Origin: an uncultured Caulobacterales bacterium
Lineage (GTDB): Bacteria; Pseudomonadota; Alphaproteobacteria; Caulobacterales; Maricaulaceae
NCBI GenBank assembly: GCA_947503715.1
Contig: CANNER010000002.1
Span: 124,001 to 188,000 of the forward strand
Direction of reading: 5' to 3'
DNA: 64,000 nt
Shown: piece after piece, positions 1-8,819 of the stretch
Layout of the letters: every line of letters begins with the position of its first letter
Position numbering within the stretch: position 1 is the stretch's first letter
Translations under genes and position numbers: made by a program
The notes under the pieces: model-generated
What the model was told of the DNA's origin: nothing
What the model saw: only the letters and a program-made list of their open reading frames with translations
Databases searched by the model: none

Positions 1-330
1 CAAACCGCGCAGATTGATGTTGGATGTACCGGTTGTCCCGTTCTGTGTAAAAGCGTCCGGATTATTTTCAGACCCCGTATTAATGGTAAGTGTTTGCGTC
101 AGGTCAGCGATGTTTTTCGCGCCCGTGCTGCTGATATCTGCTTCTCCAAGGGAGACAACCGGAGAGGCGCGATCCGCTTGCGCTTGCCTCCGAATAAGCG
201 TTCCTGTGGCAATCACGACGTCTTCCGTCATGGAAGTTTGAGAGTTGTCCTGTGCAAAAGCAGTGGAACCTGAACCGATGGCCGTCACAAGCGCAAGCGC
301 ACTGGCGGATAGAGAAGCAAATGTCTTCAT
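1..330 (-). CDS. TonB-dependent receptor, N-terminal part (cut by window edge)
   Basis: This is the first 110 codons of an outer-membrane TonB-dependent receptor read leftwards off the window. The start ATG at 328-330 is followed by a signal peptide with a small-residue stretch and cleavage after Ala-Phe-Ala (residues about 1-27). Then comes the beginning of a plug domain: 'EDVVIATGTLIRR', an 'NIADLTQTL' helix and the conserved 'NINLRGL' strand right at the edge. In this family the plug fills a 22-strand barrel and takes up siderophores, vitamins or oligosaccharides. The substrate cannot be told from the plug alone. The rest of the gene lies outside the window. Confidence 0.85.
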   Translation of the reverse strand, partial: MKTFASLSASALALVTAIGSGSTAFAQDNSQTSMTEDVVIATGTLIRRQAQADRASPVVSLGEADISSTGAKNIADLTQTLTINTGSENNPDAFTQNGTTGTSNINLRGL

Positions 331-683
331 GAATTTTCCCGTATATTTTTATTTAGTTATGAAAGCATTCTGCGTCGGAATTTTCTAACTGCCTAACTAA
401 ATGCAACTTCATATCCCGTTTTTTGAGGCAACTGTTGCTAATTCGCAACAATAGAGCCCTCCTAAACATGAAGCCTTGACGCCGCCTTACGGCTTTGTCA
501 CAAAACAATTCTACGCGAAGGGAAGCGCGAGCCGGAAAGCCGGACGCGGCCAACTTCATACTCGCGAGGGGAAGCGTGCACTTATCGGGGAGATAAGGCA
601 GAGCACGGCCAACTTCATAACATTGACGGCGTGAGGTTTCGCGCAAACGCTGGACCCGCGCCCTTATTCAAGGGGACCGTGTT
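331..683. other. Intergenic region between TonB receptor and hppA, with a 14-nt direct repeat
   Basis: This non-coding stretch separates the divergent TonB receptor gene and hppA, so it should hold promoters for both. A 14-nt sequence, cggccaacttcata, occurs twice in direct orientation at 547-560 and 606-619, upstream of hppA. I see no conserved open reading frame, no RNA gene and no convincing -35/-10 pair. The repeat may be an operator or chance. Confidence 0.35.
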
Positions 684-2771
684 ATGGCTCTTTATCTGAT
701 TATCGCGGCGGGGGTTCTCGCCGTTCTCTACGGGATTGTGACCCGTGCCAGTTTGATGAAAGAATCGACAGGCAATGAACGTATGAATGAAATCGCGGGC
801 GCGATTCAGGAAGGCGCGAAAGCCTATCTCAACAAGCAATATAAGACGATTGCTATTGTGGGTGTCGTTGTTGTCGTCATTCTGTTCGCGCTGTTCCAGA
901 ACTTGATTGCACCGCTTGGGTTTATCATCGGCGCGGTCCTGTCAGGCATCGCGGGCTATGTCGGCATGCTCGTGTCTGTGCAGGCCAATGTTCGCACGAC
1001 GGAAGCCTCGCGAGAGTCGCTGGGCAAAGGTTTGAACGTTGCGTTCAAAGCCGGCGCGATTACGGGCATGCTCGTCGCGGGTCTCGCGCTTCTCGGCCTC
1101 GCTATTTATTATATGCTGCTCAAAGGTCCGATGGGCGCGGATGAGCGCGGCGTGATTGACGGGCTGGTCAGCCTGTCCCTCGGCGCGTCACTCATCTCGG
1201 TCTTTGCGCGTCTCGGCGGCGGTATCTTCACCAAGGGCGCAGATGTCGGCGGCGACCTCGTCGGGAAAGTCGAAGCGGGTATTCCCGAAGATGACCCCCG
1301 CAACCCCGCGACCATCGCGGATAATGTTGGTGATAATGTCGGCGATTGCGCAGGCATGGCGGCCGATTTGTTCGAGACTTATGTCGTGACAATTGCGGCA
1401 ACGATGATCCTCGGCTCCATCCTCTTCGGTGCTGTACGCGAGCTCGCGCTCTACCCGATGGCGATTGGTGCGGTTTGTATCATCACGTCGATTATCGGGA
1501 CCTATTTCGTTAAACTCAGCAAGGGATCCACGAATGTGATGGGCGCTTTATATAAAGGTCTTATTGCAACGGGTGTTCTGTCCGTCGCGGCCATTGGTGT
1601 GCTGACGCATCAAATGCTCGGCTTTGGCGACGTCGCCAATACGGGCTTTTCGGGCATGGACCTGTTCCTCTGCTCAATCGTCGGTTTGGTGATTACCTTC
1701 CTCATTGTTATGGTCACGGAATATTATACGGGTACAAAATACCGCCCCGTCAGATCCGTCGCTGCCGCGTCCGAGTCCGGACACGGTACCAACGTCATTG
1801 CTGGCCTCGCCGTTTCCATGGAAGCGACCGCTATTCCAGCGCTCATTATCGTCGCCGGTATCATTATCACGTTTAGCCTTGCAGGTCTCTACGGCATTGC
1901 GATTGCCGTGACGGCTATGCTTGGCGTGGCGGGAATGATCGTTGCGCTCGACGCCTTCGGTCCTGTGACCGATAATGCGGGCGGCATTGCCGAGATGGCC
2001 GAATTGGATCCGGAAGTGCGTAATACGACCGATGCGCTTGACGCTGTGGGCAATACAACCAAGGCCGTAACCAAGGGTTATGCGATCGGGTCCGCAGGTT
2101 TGGGCGCGCTCGTGCTCTTCGCTGCTTATTACCAGGACATCCTGTATTTCAGCGGACAGGAGGGCAATCCGCTTTCCGGCGTTTCCGTCGATTTCAGCCT
2201 GACCAATCCTTACGTGATTGTCGGTCTATTTATCGGTGGCCTGCTGCCCTACCTCTTCGGCGCTTGGGCCATGCAGTCTGTTGGACGCGCAGCCACAGCG
2301 ATTGTCGAAGAAGTCCGGCGTCAGTTCAAAGCCGACCCCGGTATTATGGCTGGCACATCGCGTCCGGATTATGCCAAAGCGGTTGACCTGCTGACAGGGG
2401 CCGCGATCAAGGAGATGATTAAACCATCGCTCCTGCCAATCCTCGCGCCAATCGTGCTCTACTTTGCGATCTATTTCATTGCAGGTACGTCACAGGCGCT
2501 CGCCTCACTCGGTGCGATGCTTATGGGCGTGATCGTGACGGGGCTGTTCTTGGCCCTGTCCATGACCGCCGGTGGCGGCGCTTGGGATAATGCCAAGAAA
2601 TATATCGAAGACGGCAACCATGGCGGCAAGGGCTCTGAAGCTCATAAGGCGTCCGTGACGGGCGACACAGTCGGTGATCCCTACAAGGATACAGCCGGAC
2701 CCGCCGTCAACCCGATGATCAAGATTACAAATATCATCGCATTGCTTCTGTTGGCTGTGCTCGCGCACTAA
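684..2771 (+). CDS. hppA: K+-insensitive membrane H+-translocating pyrophosphatase
   Basis: Integral-membrane pyrophosphatase that couples pyrophosphate hydrolysis to cation export, normally protons. At 695 residues with about 16 membrane segments it has the usual family length. The substrate-binding loop ([11 protein letters not shown], then [19 protein letters not shown]) starts near residue 187, and a second acidic Mg-PPi site ([16 protein letters not shown]) lies near residue 425. The ion-selectivity motif reads GNTTKAVT near residue 455. Lys and Thr at the two diagnostic positions mark the K+-independent class, where K+-dependent enzymes have Ala. The start is set by an AAGGGGA ribosome-binding site upstream of the ATG. 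A strong terminator follows, so the gene is probably monocistronic. Confidence 0.97.
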   Translation: MALYLIIAAGVLAVLYGIVTRASLMKESTGNERMNEIAGAIQEGAKAYLNKQYKTIAIVGVVVVVILFALFQNLIAPLGFIIGAVLSGIAGYVGMLVSVQANVRTTEASRESLGKGLNVAFKAGAITGMLVAGLALLGLAIYYMLLKGPMGADERGVIDGLVSLSLGASLISVFARLGGGIFTKGADVGGDLVGKVEAGIPEDDPRNPATIADNVGDNVGDCAGMAADLFETYVVTIAATMILGSILFGAVRELALYPMAIGAVCIITSIIGTYFVKLSKGSTNVMGALYKGLIATGVLSVAAIGVLTHQMLGFGDVANTGFSGMDLFLCSIVGLVITFLIVMVTEYYTGTKYRPVRSVAAASESGHGTNVIAGLAVSMEATAIPALIIVAGIIITFSLAGLYGIAIAVTAMLGVAGMIVALDAFGPVTDNAGGIAEMAELDPEVRNTTDALDAVGNTTKAVTKGYAIGSAGLGALVLFAAYYQDILYFSGQEGNPLSGVSVDFSLTNPYVIVGLFIGGLLPYLFGAWAMQSVGRAATAIVEEVRRQFKADPGIMAGTSRPDYAKAVDLLTGAAIKEMIKPSLLPILAPIVLYFAIYFIAGTSQALASLGAMLMGVIVTGLFLALSMTAGGGAWDNAKKYIEDGNHGGKGSEAHKASVTGDTVGDPYKDTAGPAVNPMIKITNIIALLLLAVLAH

Positions 2772-2798
2772 CGACAGAAGCCATCTCTGGGGAGAGTG

Positions 2799-2845
2799 GC
2801 CCGTTCCGGCACAGACGCAAAGTCTGGCCGGAGCGGGCTTTTTAT
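2799..2845 (+). terminator. Rho-independent terminator after hppA
   Basis: A 12-bp stem with one G-U pair (gcccgttccggc at 2799-2810 with gccggagcgggc at 2827-2838) is followed directly by a T-tract. Confidence 0.85.
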
Positions 2846-2899
2846 TTGCGCGCGATTGATTTATATAAAAATGGCGCAATATTTAATCAGGGGCACATT

Positions 2900-4462
2900 A
2901 TGCGAATTTCATACCATTCGTTTATATCTTTCATCACCATATTGACGCTTTCGATTGCGATGACTGTGATGAGTTCAAGCCCCGCTTTTGCCAAAAAGTA
3001 TAAGGTAAATACGGATAGATTTACTGTAACCCTCCATGTCAAATCGGCCAAAACCGGGGAAACCGTTGCTGTTAAAACGGTTTCAAGGCCGCGCGTGCCC
3101 GTAGAGGAACGCGATAAAGCCTATATACAAAAGATGTTCGCGAAAGCCATCAAGCGGCAAGGGTTGGATAAGACGCCTGAAGATGTTTCTAAATATTCCT
3201 ACAGATCCACCGTTGGCTATCGGGATGCCAAGGGAAAACTGATCTTAGAGCCATTCTTCCTAAAAGTTCTGCCGATTTCTGACGCTGTCGCTTATGTTCA
3301 GCGGATTGACGGAAGCTATAGTTTTGCTGATTTAAAAACAGGAGACATGATTCCCGCACCTGAGAATTATGAAAGGGTTTTGGTGACCTCATTCAGTAAT
3401 AAAAAACCGAGTGTTGCAATTGCTCAAACAAATATTCGTAACGGCTATTTCGATATTATTGGATTGGATGGCTATGGACGTGAAGCTTATCGCGTGGAGA
3501 ATATAATCGGATCTACGAGCGGTGCCACCAGCCAAGAACAAGGATATGCCGTTTTTTCTAATCGCATTTATTTTAATTACCTCAATAAAGACGGCGTCAA
3601 TGTTTCAAAATATATTGATCCTGATATGACAGGTGGAGAGGGGCCCGCCTTATTCTTTGCTCAAACTGCACGCGGAACCTCTGTTCTCGCACCCGCTGGA
3701 ACGCTCCCACCTTCTGTCGGGGGCACGCCGGAACAACGGGTTTATTACGACGTCGTACGCGGGGGATATGATTATTATAATAAAGCCAAAGGTATTTTGG
3801 GTGTTATTCCAATTCGTCCAAAACAACCGGAGAATTCGAAGTACCGATATACCGCATGGATCATCGTCAGATCGGACGGTATCGAATATGATTATAGTGT
3901 CGTGGGACGAATGCTGAGACATGATATGAATGGACGGAATGTTCTCGCGCTGCACGGAGATTATGATCTGCTGGATGATATCCGAATTGTCGATCCCATT
4001 ATCAATCCTTACGACCCGCAGGTCTATTTACCCGGGACGCATTCATTAGCTTATAAACTTAAAGATTCTGCGCAGTGGCACAGCCTAACGGGGTATTTGC
4101 TTGATACGAAAGGCCATCTCCATGACCCGTCCCATGCAAGATATACACCTGAGTCCGCCGTCAGCTTCACGTCTAACCGACTACAAACGAAATATGCGGA
4201 ATGGGTGAGGACCGCGCCGGAACGCGAACGCCGCGAGAAAGAACGCGCGGCAGAAATCAAACGTGAGAAGACTGCGAAATCCAATGCTTATTGGGCCAGA
4301 CAACGCGCACTCGCTGCAGAAGAGGCTGAAAGAATCCGCGCACAGAATGAGCGATCCGGAAATGCAATGCGTGCACTGGAGTCATCGAAAGATCGTTGGC
4401 GAACCGATAGTGAGAGTACCAGCTGCTATAAAGACACGGCTGGCAGAGTTGTTTGTTACTAA
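2900..4462 (+). CDS. Secreted protein of unknown function with charged C-terminal helix
   Basis: I do not recognise a family. The ATG at 2900 is preferred over an upstream in-frame codon because an AGGGG ribosome-binding site precedes it. It also begins a clean signal peptide ending Ser-Pro-Ala-Phe-Ala about 33 residues in. The mature protein (about 487 residues) is rich in Tyr, Asp and Asn, which suggests a folded extracytoplasmic beta-type domain. Its last 80 residues are a Glu/Arg/Lys/Ala-rich predicted helix (WVRTAPERERREKE...), and it ends with two cysteines (SCYKDTAGRVVCY) that could form a disulfide. Base composition is visibly more AT-rich than hppA, so recent transfer is possible. 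Confidence 0.75.
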   Translation: MRISYHSFISFITILTLSIAMTVMSSSPAFAKKYKVNTDRFTVTLHVKSAKTGETVAVKTVSRPRVPVEERDKAYIQKMFAKAIKRQGLDKTPEDVSKYSYRSTVGYRDAKGKLILEPFFLKVLPISDAVAYVQRIDGSYSFADLKTGDMIPAPENYERVLVTSFSNKKPSVAIAQTNIRNGYFDIIGLDGYGREAYRVENIIGSTSGATSQEQGYAVFSNRIYFNYLNKDGVNVSKYIDPDMTGGEGPALFFAQTARGTSVLAPAGTLPPSVGGTPEQRVYYDVVRGGYDYYNKAKGILGVIPIRPKQPENSKYRYTAWIIVRSDGIEYDYSVVGRMLRHDMNGRNVLALHGDYDLLDDIRIVDPIINPYDPQVYLPGTHSLAYKLKDSAQWHSLTGYLLDTKGHLHDPSHARYTPESAVSFTSNRLQTKYAEWVRTAPERERREKERAAEIKREKTAKSNAYWARQRALAAEEAERIRAQNERSGNAMRALESSKDRWRTDSESTSCYKDTAGRVVCY

Positions 4463-4503
4463 GCCTGTACCCGCCTTGATAAATAATCTTGGCAGGCTTT
4501 TTA
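4462..4503 (+). terminator. Weak hairpin terminator after the secreted protein gene
   Basis: An outer stem, agcctg with caggct, plus an inner gcc/ggc pair encloses an AT-rich loop and is followed by a T-tract. The convergent gene on the minus strand ends at 4505. Confidence 0.45.
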
Positions 4504-4504
4504 T

Positions 4505-4969
4505 CTACTCATCATCAAAACAATTCGGGTCGCAACTCGCGAAGGCAACCGCAATGACGGTAACGCCGACTAATGCAACAGCGACAACTGTTAAGCCGAT
4601 TTTACCGGCGGTGCCAATATTGGCCTGTTCGTCCTCACTCATGACAATCACGCGCTCATTCATCATAAGCTGTGGAGAGTCTTCCAAAGTAAAGCCCAAG
4701 CGCATTTCGCGGTAATTGGGTTCATCATTTCGCATCCAATCCAGAGAAATATCCGAGGACTGCGCATAATTACGAACGCCAAAGTCGAGCCTAGGTGCAG
4801 TTTTTGAAGCTGACGAACTTTCCCCCAATGGAATGGTTAGACTGAACCGCGCTTCCGCGCCTTGCGGCGCATAGGCTCTCTCGAAACTGGAGGATTGGGC
4901 CTGCGCCAATCCGGGGAGCATGGCCAGGTGACAGGCGGAGAGTGTGAGAGCGATTTGTTTAAAGGTCAT
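4505..4969 (-). CDS. Small secreted or envelope protein, paralogue of its neighbour
   Basis: This 154-residue protein has a signal peptide (cleavage near Ala-Gln-Ala-Gln, about residue 25), a conserved soluble middle and a hydrophobic segment near the C-terminus. It ends with a short Cys-containing acidic tail. The middle shares a clear pattern with the upstream gene: F-x-(L/I)-x-I-P-x-G, then K-x-x-P-x-L-x-x-G-x-R, then RE-(M/F)-(R/K)-L-x-(F/L)-T-(L/V)-ED-(S/T)-P-x-L. It begins 3 nt after the stop of that gene, so the two are surely co-transcribed and arose by tandem duplication. Function unknown. The C-terminal hydrophobic segment may anchor it in a membrane. Confidence 0.75.
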   Translation of the reverse strand: MTFKQIALTLSACHLAMLPGLAQAQSSSFERAYAPQGAEARFSLTIPLGESSSASKTAPRLDFGVRNYAQSSDISLDWMRNDEPNYREMRLGFTLEDSPQLMMNERVIVMSEDEQANIGTAGKIGLTVVAVALVGVTVIAVAFASCDPNCFDDE

Positions 4970-4972
4970 GAT

Positions 4973-5425
4973 CTAATCCGCTGTCACAGCGATAACACCG
5001 ACGATAACCGCTAACGATCCCGCGATGACTGTCAGAACGGTTTTGTCATAAGTGTCCAACCCGCTTTTCTTACCGTCCTTCGCGGAAAACTGATCGCCAA
5101 ACATCAACGCCTGATCATTTAGCAAGAGAGTTGGCGTGTCTTCCACAGTCAGTGAGAGTTTAAATTCCCGTATATCAACGGACTCATAAGTAGGACGCAA
5201 AGCCCAGTCCGACACGCCGGGACGAACAGTCTCACTGCGAAAACCCAAAGACAGTTGTGGCTTCGAGGTCGATTTTTGACTGTCTCCACCAAATGGAATG
5301 GTGAACGTCGCGCGAGCTTGCAAGTCAGAGTCTTGCGTAAACGCCGCGCTCATTTGCGCCTGCGCAGGCGTCGCAAATATCGTCATCAAGCCTATCGTTG
5401 CCGCGGCTAAATCTAATTTTTTCAT
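4973..5425 (-). CDS. Small secreted or envelope protein, paralogue of its neighbour
   Basis: First gene of the two-gene unit, 150 residues. It has a signal peptide with Ala-Gln-Ala near residue 24, the shared middle pattern (FTIPFGG, KPQLSLGFR, REFKLSLTVEDTPTLLLND) and a C-terminal hydrophobic stretch of about 20 residues (TVLTVIAGSLAVIVGVIAV). A ggggagataaaat ribosome-binding region precedes the ATG. The match to the downstream paralogue is confined to the middle; signal peptides and tails have diverged. No known family is recognised. Confidence 0.75.
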   Translation of the reverse strand: MKKLDLAAATIGLMTIFATPAQAQMSAAFTQDSDLQARATFTIPFGGDSQKSTSKPQLSLGFRSETVRPGVSDWALRPTYESVDIREFKLSLTVEDTPTLLLNDQALMFGDQFSAKDGKKSGLDTYDKTVLTVIAGSLAVIVGVIAVTAD

Positions 5426-5591
5426 ATTTTATCTCCCCTATTGAGATATCAACCGTGGGAGTCTTACAGGCTGTCGTCCAATTAAGGTGTGTTACAATCC
5501 GTTCCGCTTTGTTTCGGAATATTTCGCACTTCTCAAAATGACCTCAATTGCTGAGGTGACAGGGTCGCCCTCCTGTGGCTATCCTGTCTGG

Positions 5592-6089
5592 ATGAACGAG
5601 GACGTTATTCAATCTGTGAACGCGCGGGAGACCTCATCCCTTGCTACCGGTCGTCCGGCTGACTTAATCGCGACCTTGCTCGCAACACTTGGCACCATCC
5701 TGAGCGTCATTGCAGCGATCTGGTTTTTCGCAGGCTTTGCGGAGAATGATACGCGACCTGAACATCTGGTCTCAGTCTTTATTCTGACGCTCGGCTTATT
5801 CGTCCTCGCAATCGTCCCCTTTGCTGTGGTCGCAGAATTTGCACGTCGCGCTTACCGGACGGGCGGGCGGCTCGCGCATTATCTTTGGACCCTATTCCTC
5901 ATGCTGCCTTGGGTCGTCTTGGGGGCCTTATCGGTCACATATACGCCCCTCCCGGTTTGGGTCGGGTTCACCGCGATTGGCCTCGCCACGCTCTTATCTC
6001 TCTGGGCATTGGTGTCTTTCGGACTGGATATTGGGCGCAACCGCACGCGACGTTCAGGTAAAGGTGATGTGCAATCCGACGGAATTTGA
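5592..6089 (+). CDS. Multi-pass inner-membrane protein of unknown function
   Basis: Four hydrophobic segments can be seen after an acidic/polar N-terminus (MNEDVIQSVNARE), and a short Arg-rich C-terminus (GRNRTRRSGKG) probably lies in the cytoplasm. The frame is open upstream, and ATGs at 5487 and 5538 are possible. I chose 5592 because the residues before it look like untranslated sequence. None of the three has a good ribosome-binding site, so the start is uncertain. No family recognised. Confidence 0.6.
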   Translation: MNEDVIQSVNARETSSLATGRPADLIATLLATLGTILSVIAAIWFFAGFAENDTRPEHLVSVFILTLGLFVLAIVPFAVVAEFARRAYRTGGRLAHYLWTLFLMLPWVVLGALSVTYTPLPVWVGFTAIGLATLLSLWALVSFGLDIGRNRTRRSGKGDVQSDGI

Positions 6090-6159
6090 TGTAAGTTTAT
6101 CACATTATTTCAGCCTCTGTTCAGGTTGAACCGCGTATTTAGTTGGCCAAACAGGAGAT

Positions 6160-6798
6160 ATGACTATGACATCCTTGTCTTTACCCCCCTTCCGACAAGC
6201 CCGACACCTGCTGCTGGCGGCCTCTGCCTGCGCCCTCATGGCCTGCGCCACGGCGACCCCATATCAAGCCGCGTCAGAGCCCGGAGGCTTTGACGGTTTT
6301 TCCCAACAGATGATCGAGAATGACCGCGCGCGGATTACATTTGGCGGTAACTCTCTAACCAAACGCGACACGGTTGAGAATTACCTGCTCTACCGCGCGG
6401 CGGAAATGGCCGTTGAACGCGGCTTTGATACGTTCACCTTGCAAGAGCGCGAGACGGAAGAAAATACGCGTGTCCGTGTCACGCCGGGCCTTGGTGGGTA
6501 TGACCCTTATTTTGGTTACAGCTTTTACCGCCCCCGCTTTGGCTGGTCGCGCGGCTATCGTTATTCCCGCTTTGCCGGTTTCAACCGGGGACGCGGGTTT
6601 GGCCGCCGTGGATTTTACGATCCCTTCTATGATCCATTTTTTGACGATTTTGACGTCCGCGAAATCACCAAATATCGTGCGACATCCGAAGTAAAATTTG
6701 GTCGCGGCGCCGGACCGGACGGCCCGAACACGTTCAATGCCCGCGAGGTTCTGGAAAACCTCTCCAGTGCGATAACCTTTCCGGAAGAGACGTCCTAA
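6160..6798 (+). CDS. Lipoprotein resembling the CC0125/CC1285 family
   Basis: This 212-residue protein has a lipoprotein signal (lipobox Leu-Met-Ala-Cys, Cys near residue 29) and a conserved N-terminal half (ENDRARITFGGN, then YLLYRAAEMAVERGFDTF). This type is widespread in alphaproteobacteria as an uncharacterised envelope lipoprotein. The middle is Gly/Tyr/Arg/Phe-rich (residues about 105-165) and probably disordered. A terminator follows. Family recall is from pattern only. Confidence 0.75.
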   Translation: MTMTSLSLPPFRQARHLLLAASACALMACATATPYQAASEPGGFDGFSQQMIENDRARITFGGNSLTKRDTVENYLLYRAAEMAVERGFDTFTLQERETEENTRVRVTPGLGGYDPYFGYSFYRPRFGWSRGYRYSRFAGFNRGRGFGRRGFYDPFYDPFFDDFDVREITKYRATSEVKFGRGAGPDGPNTFNAREVLENLSSAITFPEETS

Positions 6799-6828
6799 GA
6801 TTAAGTCCTCAAAATTAAATGCATGAAT

Positions 6829-6862
6829 AAAGCGTCCGTAAAATTAACGGGCGCTTTTTATT
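6829..6862. terminator. Bidirectional terminator between convergent genes
   Basis: A stem of aagcgtccgt with acgggcgctt, containing one G-U pair, closes a 7-nt AT loop. T-runs lie on the plus side and, more weakly, on the minus side. It lies between the lipoprotein gene and the rhodopsin remnant. Confidence 0.75.
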
Positions 6863-6880
6863 ATCCGATCTTCTCGGTGA

Positions 6881-7335
6881 CTATTTCACATTCGTCTGAA
6901 GCGATGATGTTACACCCGTCCCGTCCATAGCGGAGATAGCCGGGGCATAACCCTCCAAAGCGGAGCGACGCAGACAGAAGCGTGAGAGAATGACACCATA
7001 AACAAGTTTTGTCGTGATATCGGCCGTCGTGAACATGAATTGCTGCGCGACAACAATATCCGCCGTTTGGCCGAGCTGCGGCAGGGCGTAGGCGAGCGGG
7101 TAGAGACCCCATGTTGGCAGGATATACCACCAAAGATTTGTCCGCCATTTATCAAGGGTGGCAGGTGTTGTTGCCTTACCCGCCCGGATGGTCGCGAAGA
7201 CTTCCCAGAGCAACCAGGCGAAGAAGACGGTTGAAATCACGCCCCATAGGCCACCATGAGAGACAGAGACCCAAGAGTCCAATGAACGTCTGAGAGGGCG
7301 ACCATATTAGCCAGATTGAGGTAATTATTTTCCAC
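6881..7335 (-). pseudogene. Decayed microbial rhodopsin (helices E-G, remnant of helix A)
   Basis: The in-frame part (TTG at 7282 to 6881, 133 codons) reads like the last three helices of a type-1 rhodopsin. Helix E is GLWGVISTVFFAWLLWEV, helix F is WWYILPTWGLYPLAYALP, and helix G is FTTADITTKLVYGVIL, with a lysine (codon 7007-7009) where the retinal Schiff base forms. Helices B-D, which carry the proton acceptor and donor, are missing. Upstream in another frame, starting about 7335 (GTG), is a helix-A-like segment (YLNLAN, then LSDVHWTLGSLSLMV). It runs out of frame exactly where helix E begins and hits a stop. The simplest reading is an internal deletion with frameshift of a light-driven ion pump or sensor. 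The alternative, a genuine three-helix protein, is unlikely. Confidence 0.7.
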
Positions 7336-7472
7336 TGAAATCTTAAGATAATGCCCTGTGAAACAGGTTTTACCATCGGAATTTGCATCCGAAGTAACAG
7401 TTAAGTTACGATTTCAAGCGTCCTCTAGATTATAATTTTCCTTTCAACCCGCCTTGTAAGGATATGGGTTTT

Positions 7473-8699
7473 CTAACTCTCAAGTGTTTTTGGTGTTTTG
7501 TAATAGAGCTTCAGCCCATTCGCCGTGCTCATGGAATCCGATTGTGTATTCATGACGGTCCGCAGACGGTCCAGTATCAACGTGTCGATCGTAATGATTA
7601 ATCCGGTGACATAGGTCGCATATTCGGCCGAGACGCCCTGACTGATGAGAATATCCTGTAACAGCACGACGGAGGCTGAGGGTGTGCCCGCGGCGGCTGT
7701 GGCGAAAATCATCGATTGCAATCCAACGACACCCATTTCCGCAATAGAGAGATCAATACCAAAGGCTTTGATCGCATAGAGCGACAGCAGCAGCAGACCG
7801 ATGAGTGTACCGACCATATTGATGGTCGCACCAATCGTGTAGAACGGTGTCGACTCATCCGCATTCGCGCCGAGCTGCGTACAGGCCATCCGCGTCGCGG
7901 GCAGCGTCGCAATAGAGGAACTGGTCGAGAAGGCGACGAGCGCCTGTGGCAGCACGGCCCGTAACACGAACCCAATCCCGCGCTTTTGCATCGCCGCCGT
8001 CACGCCCACGACGAGGCACCATGTCAGGATCATCGCCATCAGATAAGGCAGCAGCAGCGGGAAGAGATTGCCCAATGTCTGCACACCACCGGGACTGTTC
8101 AAGGCCAATGTGATGGAGCCAAAGACAGCTAATGGAATTGTATATTGGAGGAATTTCCGAAAGCCCGCGATGAAGAGGTCCGAGACTTTATCCGCCTGAA
8201 CGCCAAGATCGAGCTTGGACAGAGCCTTGCCCAGCAACACACCCGCATAGATCGAAATCATCAATGCCGATGTCAGCACGCCGTAAATTTTCGCAAGAAA
8301 TGGCGTCTGCTTAATATTGCCGCCGCCTGCACCAATCGTGGCCGGGTCCGGCAGGATGGGCAAGTTTTGAAATAGGAGATAGGCGATGATTCCAAGGATC
8401 AAGCCCGCGAGAGAGAACATGACGAAGAACGCCAAAACCCGAATGAATTTTGCACCGAGCCCGCCGCGCGAGATCGCAATACTCGACCCGATGGAGAGAA
8501 TGATGAGCGCATACATCAGCGGCTTAAGCGGCACAAAGAGCGCGTCTTTCGCCAAGCCTGCAATAGATTTAACAAGATAGGTTCCGCCCGGCGCAATATC
8601 CTGCGCCAACCACGAAAATCCGAGGAACCAGAAGAGAAACGCCAAACCCGCCGCAATGACAACGAGGAGCAGGAGTGGAATATCGTGAATACGCGACAT
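7473..8699 (-). CDS. Dicarboxylate/amino-acid:cation symporter (DAACS/SLC1 family)
   Basis: Sodium-coupled transporter of the glutamate/aspartate/dicarboxylate family, 408 residues. The family landmarks are present: serine-rich HP1 (AFSTSSSIATLPAT), TM7 NM-x-GT, HP2 (GTPSASVVLLQDIL) and TM8 (D-R-L-RT-V-MNTQSD), with the substrate-binding Asp, Arg, Thr and Asn kept. TM7 reads NMVGT, where the family has NMDGT; the valine codon is at 7812-7814, so one sodium ligand is missing. ATG 8699 is preferred over the longer frame because the hydrophobic first helix follows at once and AGGG lies upstream. Repeat copy A lies just upstream on the same strand. The substrate cannot be assigned. Confidence 0.85.
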   Translation of the reverse strand: MSRIHDIPLLLLVVIAAGLAFLFWFLGFSWLAQDIAPGGTYLVKSIAGLAKDALFVPLKPLMYALIILSIGSSIAISRGGLGAKFIRVLAFFVMFSLAGLILGIIAYLLFQNLPILPDPATIGAGGGNIKQTPFLAKIYGVLTSALMISIYAGVLLGKALSKLDLGVQADKVSDLFIAGFRKFLQYTIPLAVFGSITLALNSPGGVQTLGNLFPLLLPYLMAMILTWCLVVGVTAAMQKRGIGFVLRAVLPQALVAFSTSSSIATLPATRMACTQLGANADESTPFYTIGATINMVGTLIGLLLLSLYAIKAFGIDLSIAEMGVVGLQSMIFATAAAGTPSASVVLLQDILISQGVSAEYATYVTGLIITIDTLILDRLRTVMNTQSDSMSTANGLKLYYKTPKTLES

Positions 8700-8819
8700 G
8701 AGTGAGGTCCCTTTATCTTTTGAGGATTGTCTAGGCAGACCTATCCATGAGGGCAAGTCGCGAAAGCGTTAGACAGGCAAGCGGAAGCTGCGACCGACGA
8801 TCTGCGCGTGCGGCGGGGT

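Noticed and set aside
5538..5594. Third, diverged copy of the structured repeat (ctcaattgctgaggtgac resembling H3 of the other copies)
   Set aside because: Only about 17 nt and a 6-bp hairpin resemble the H3 block; no neighbouring block of the element aligns, so chance is the safer reading.
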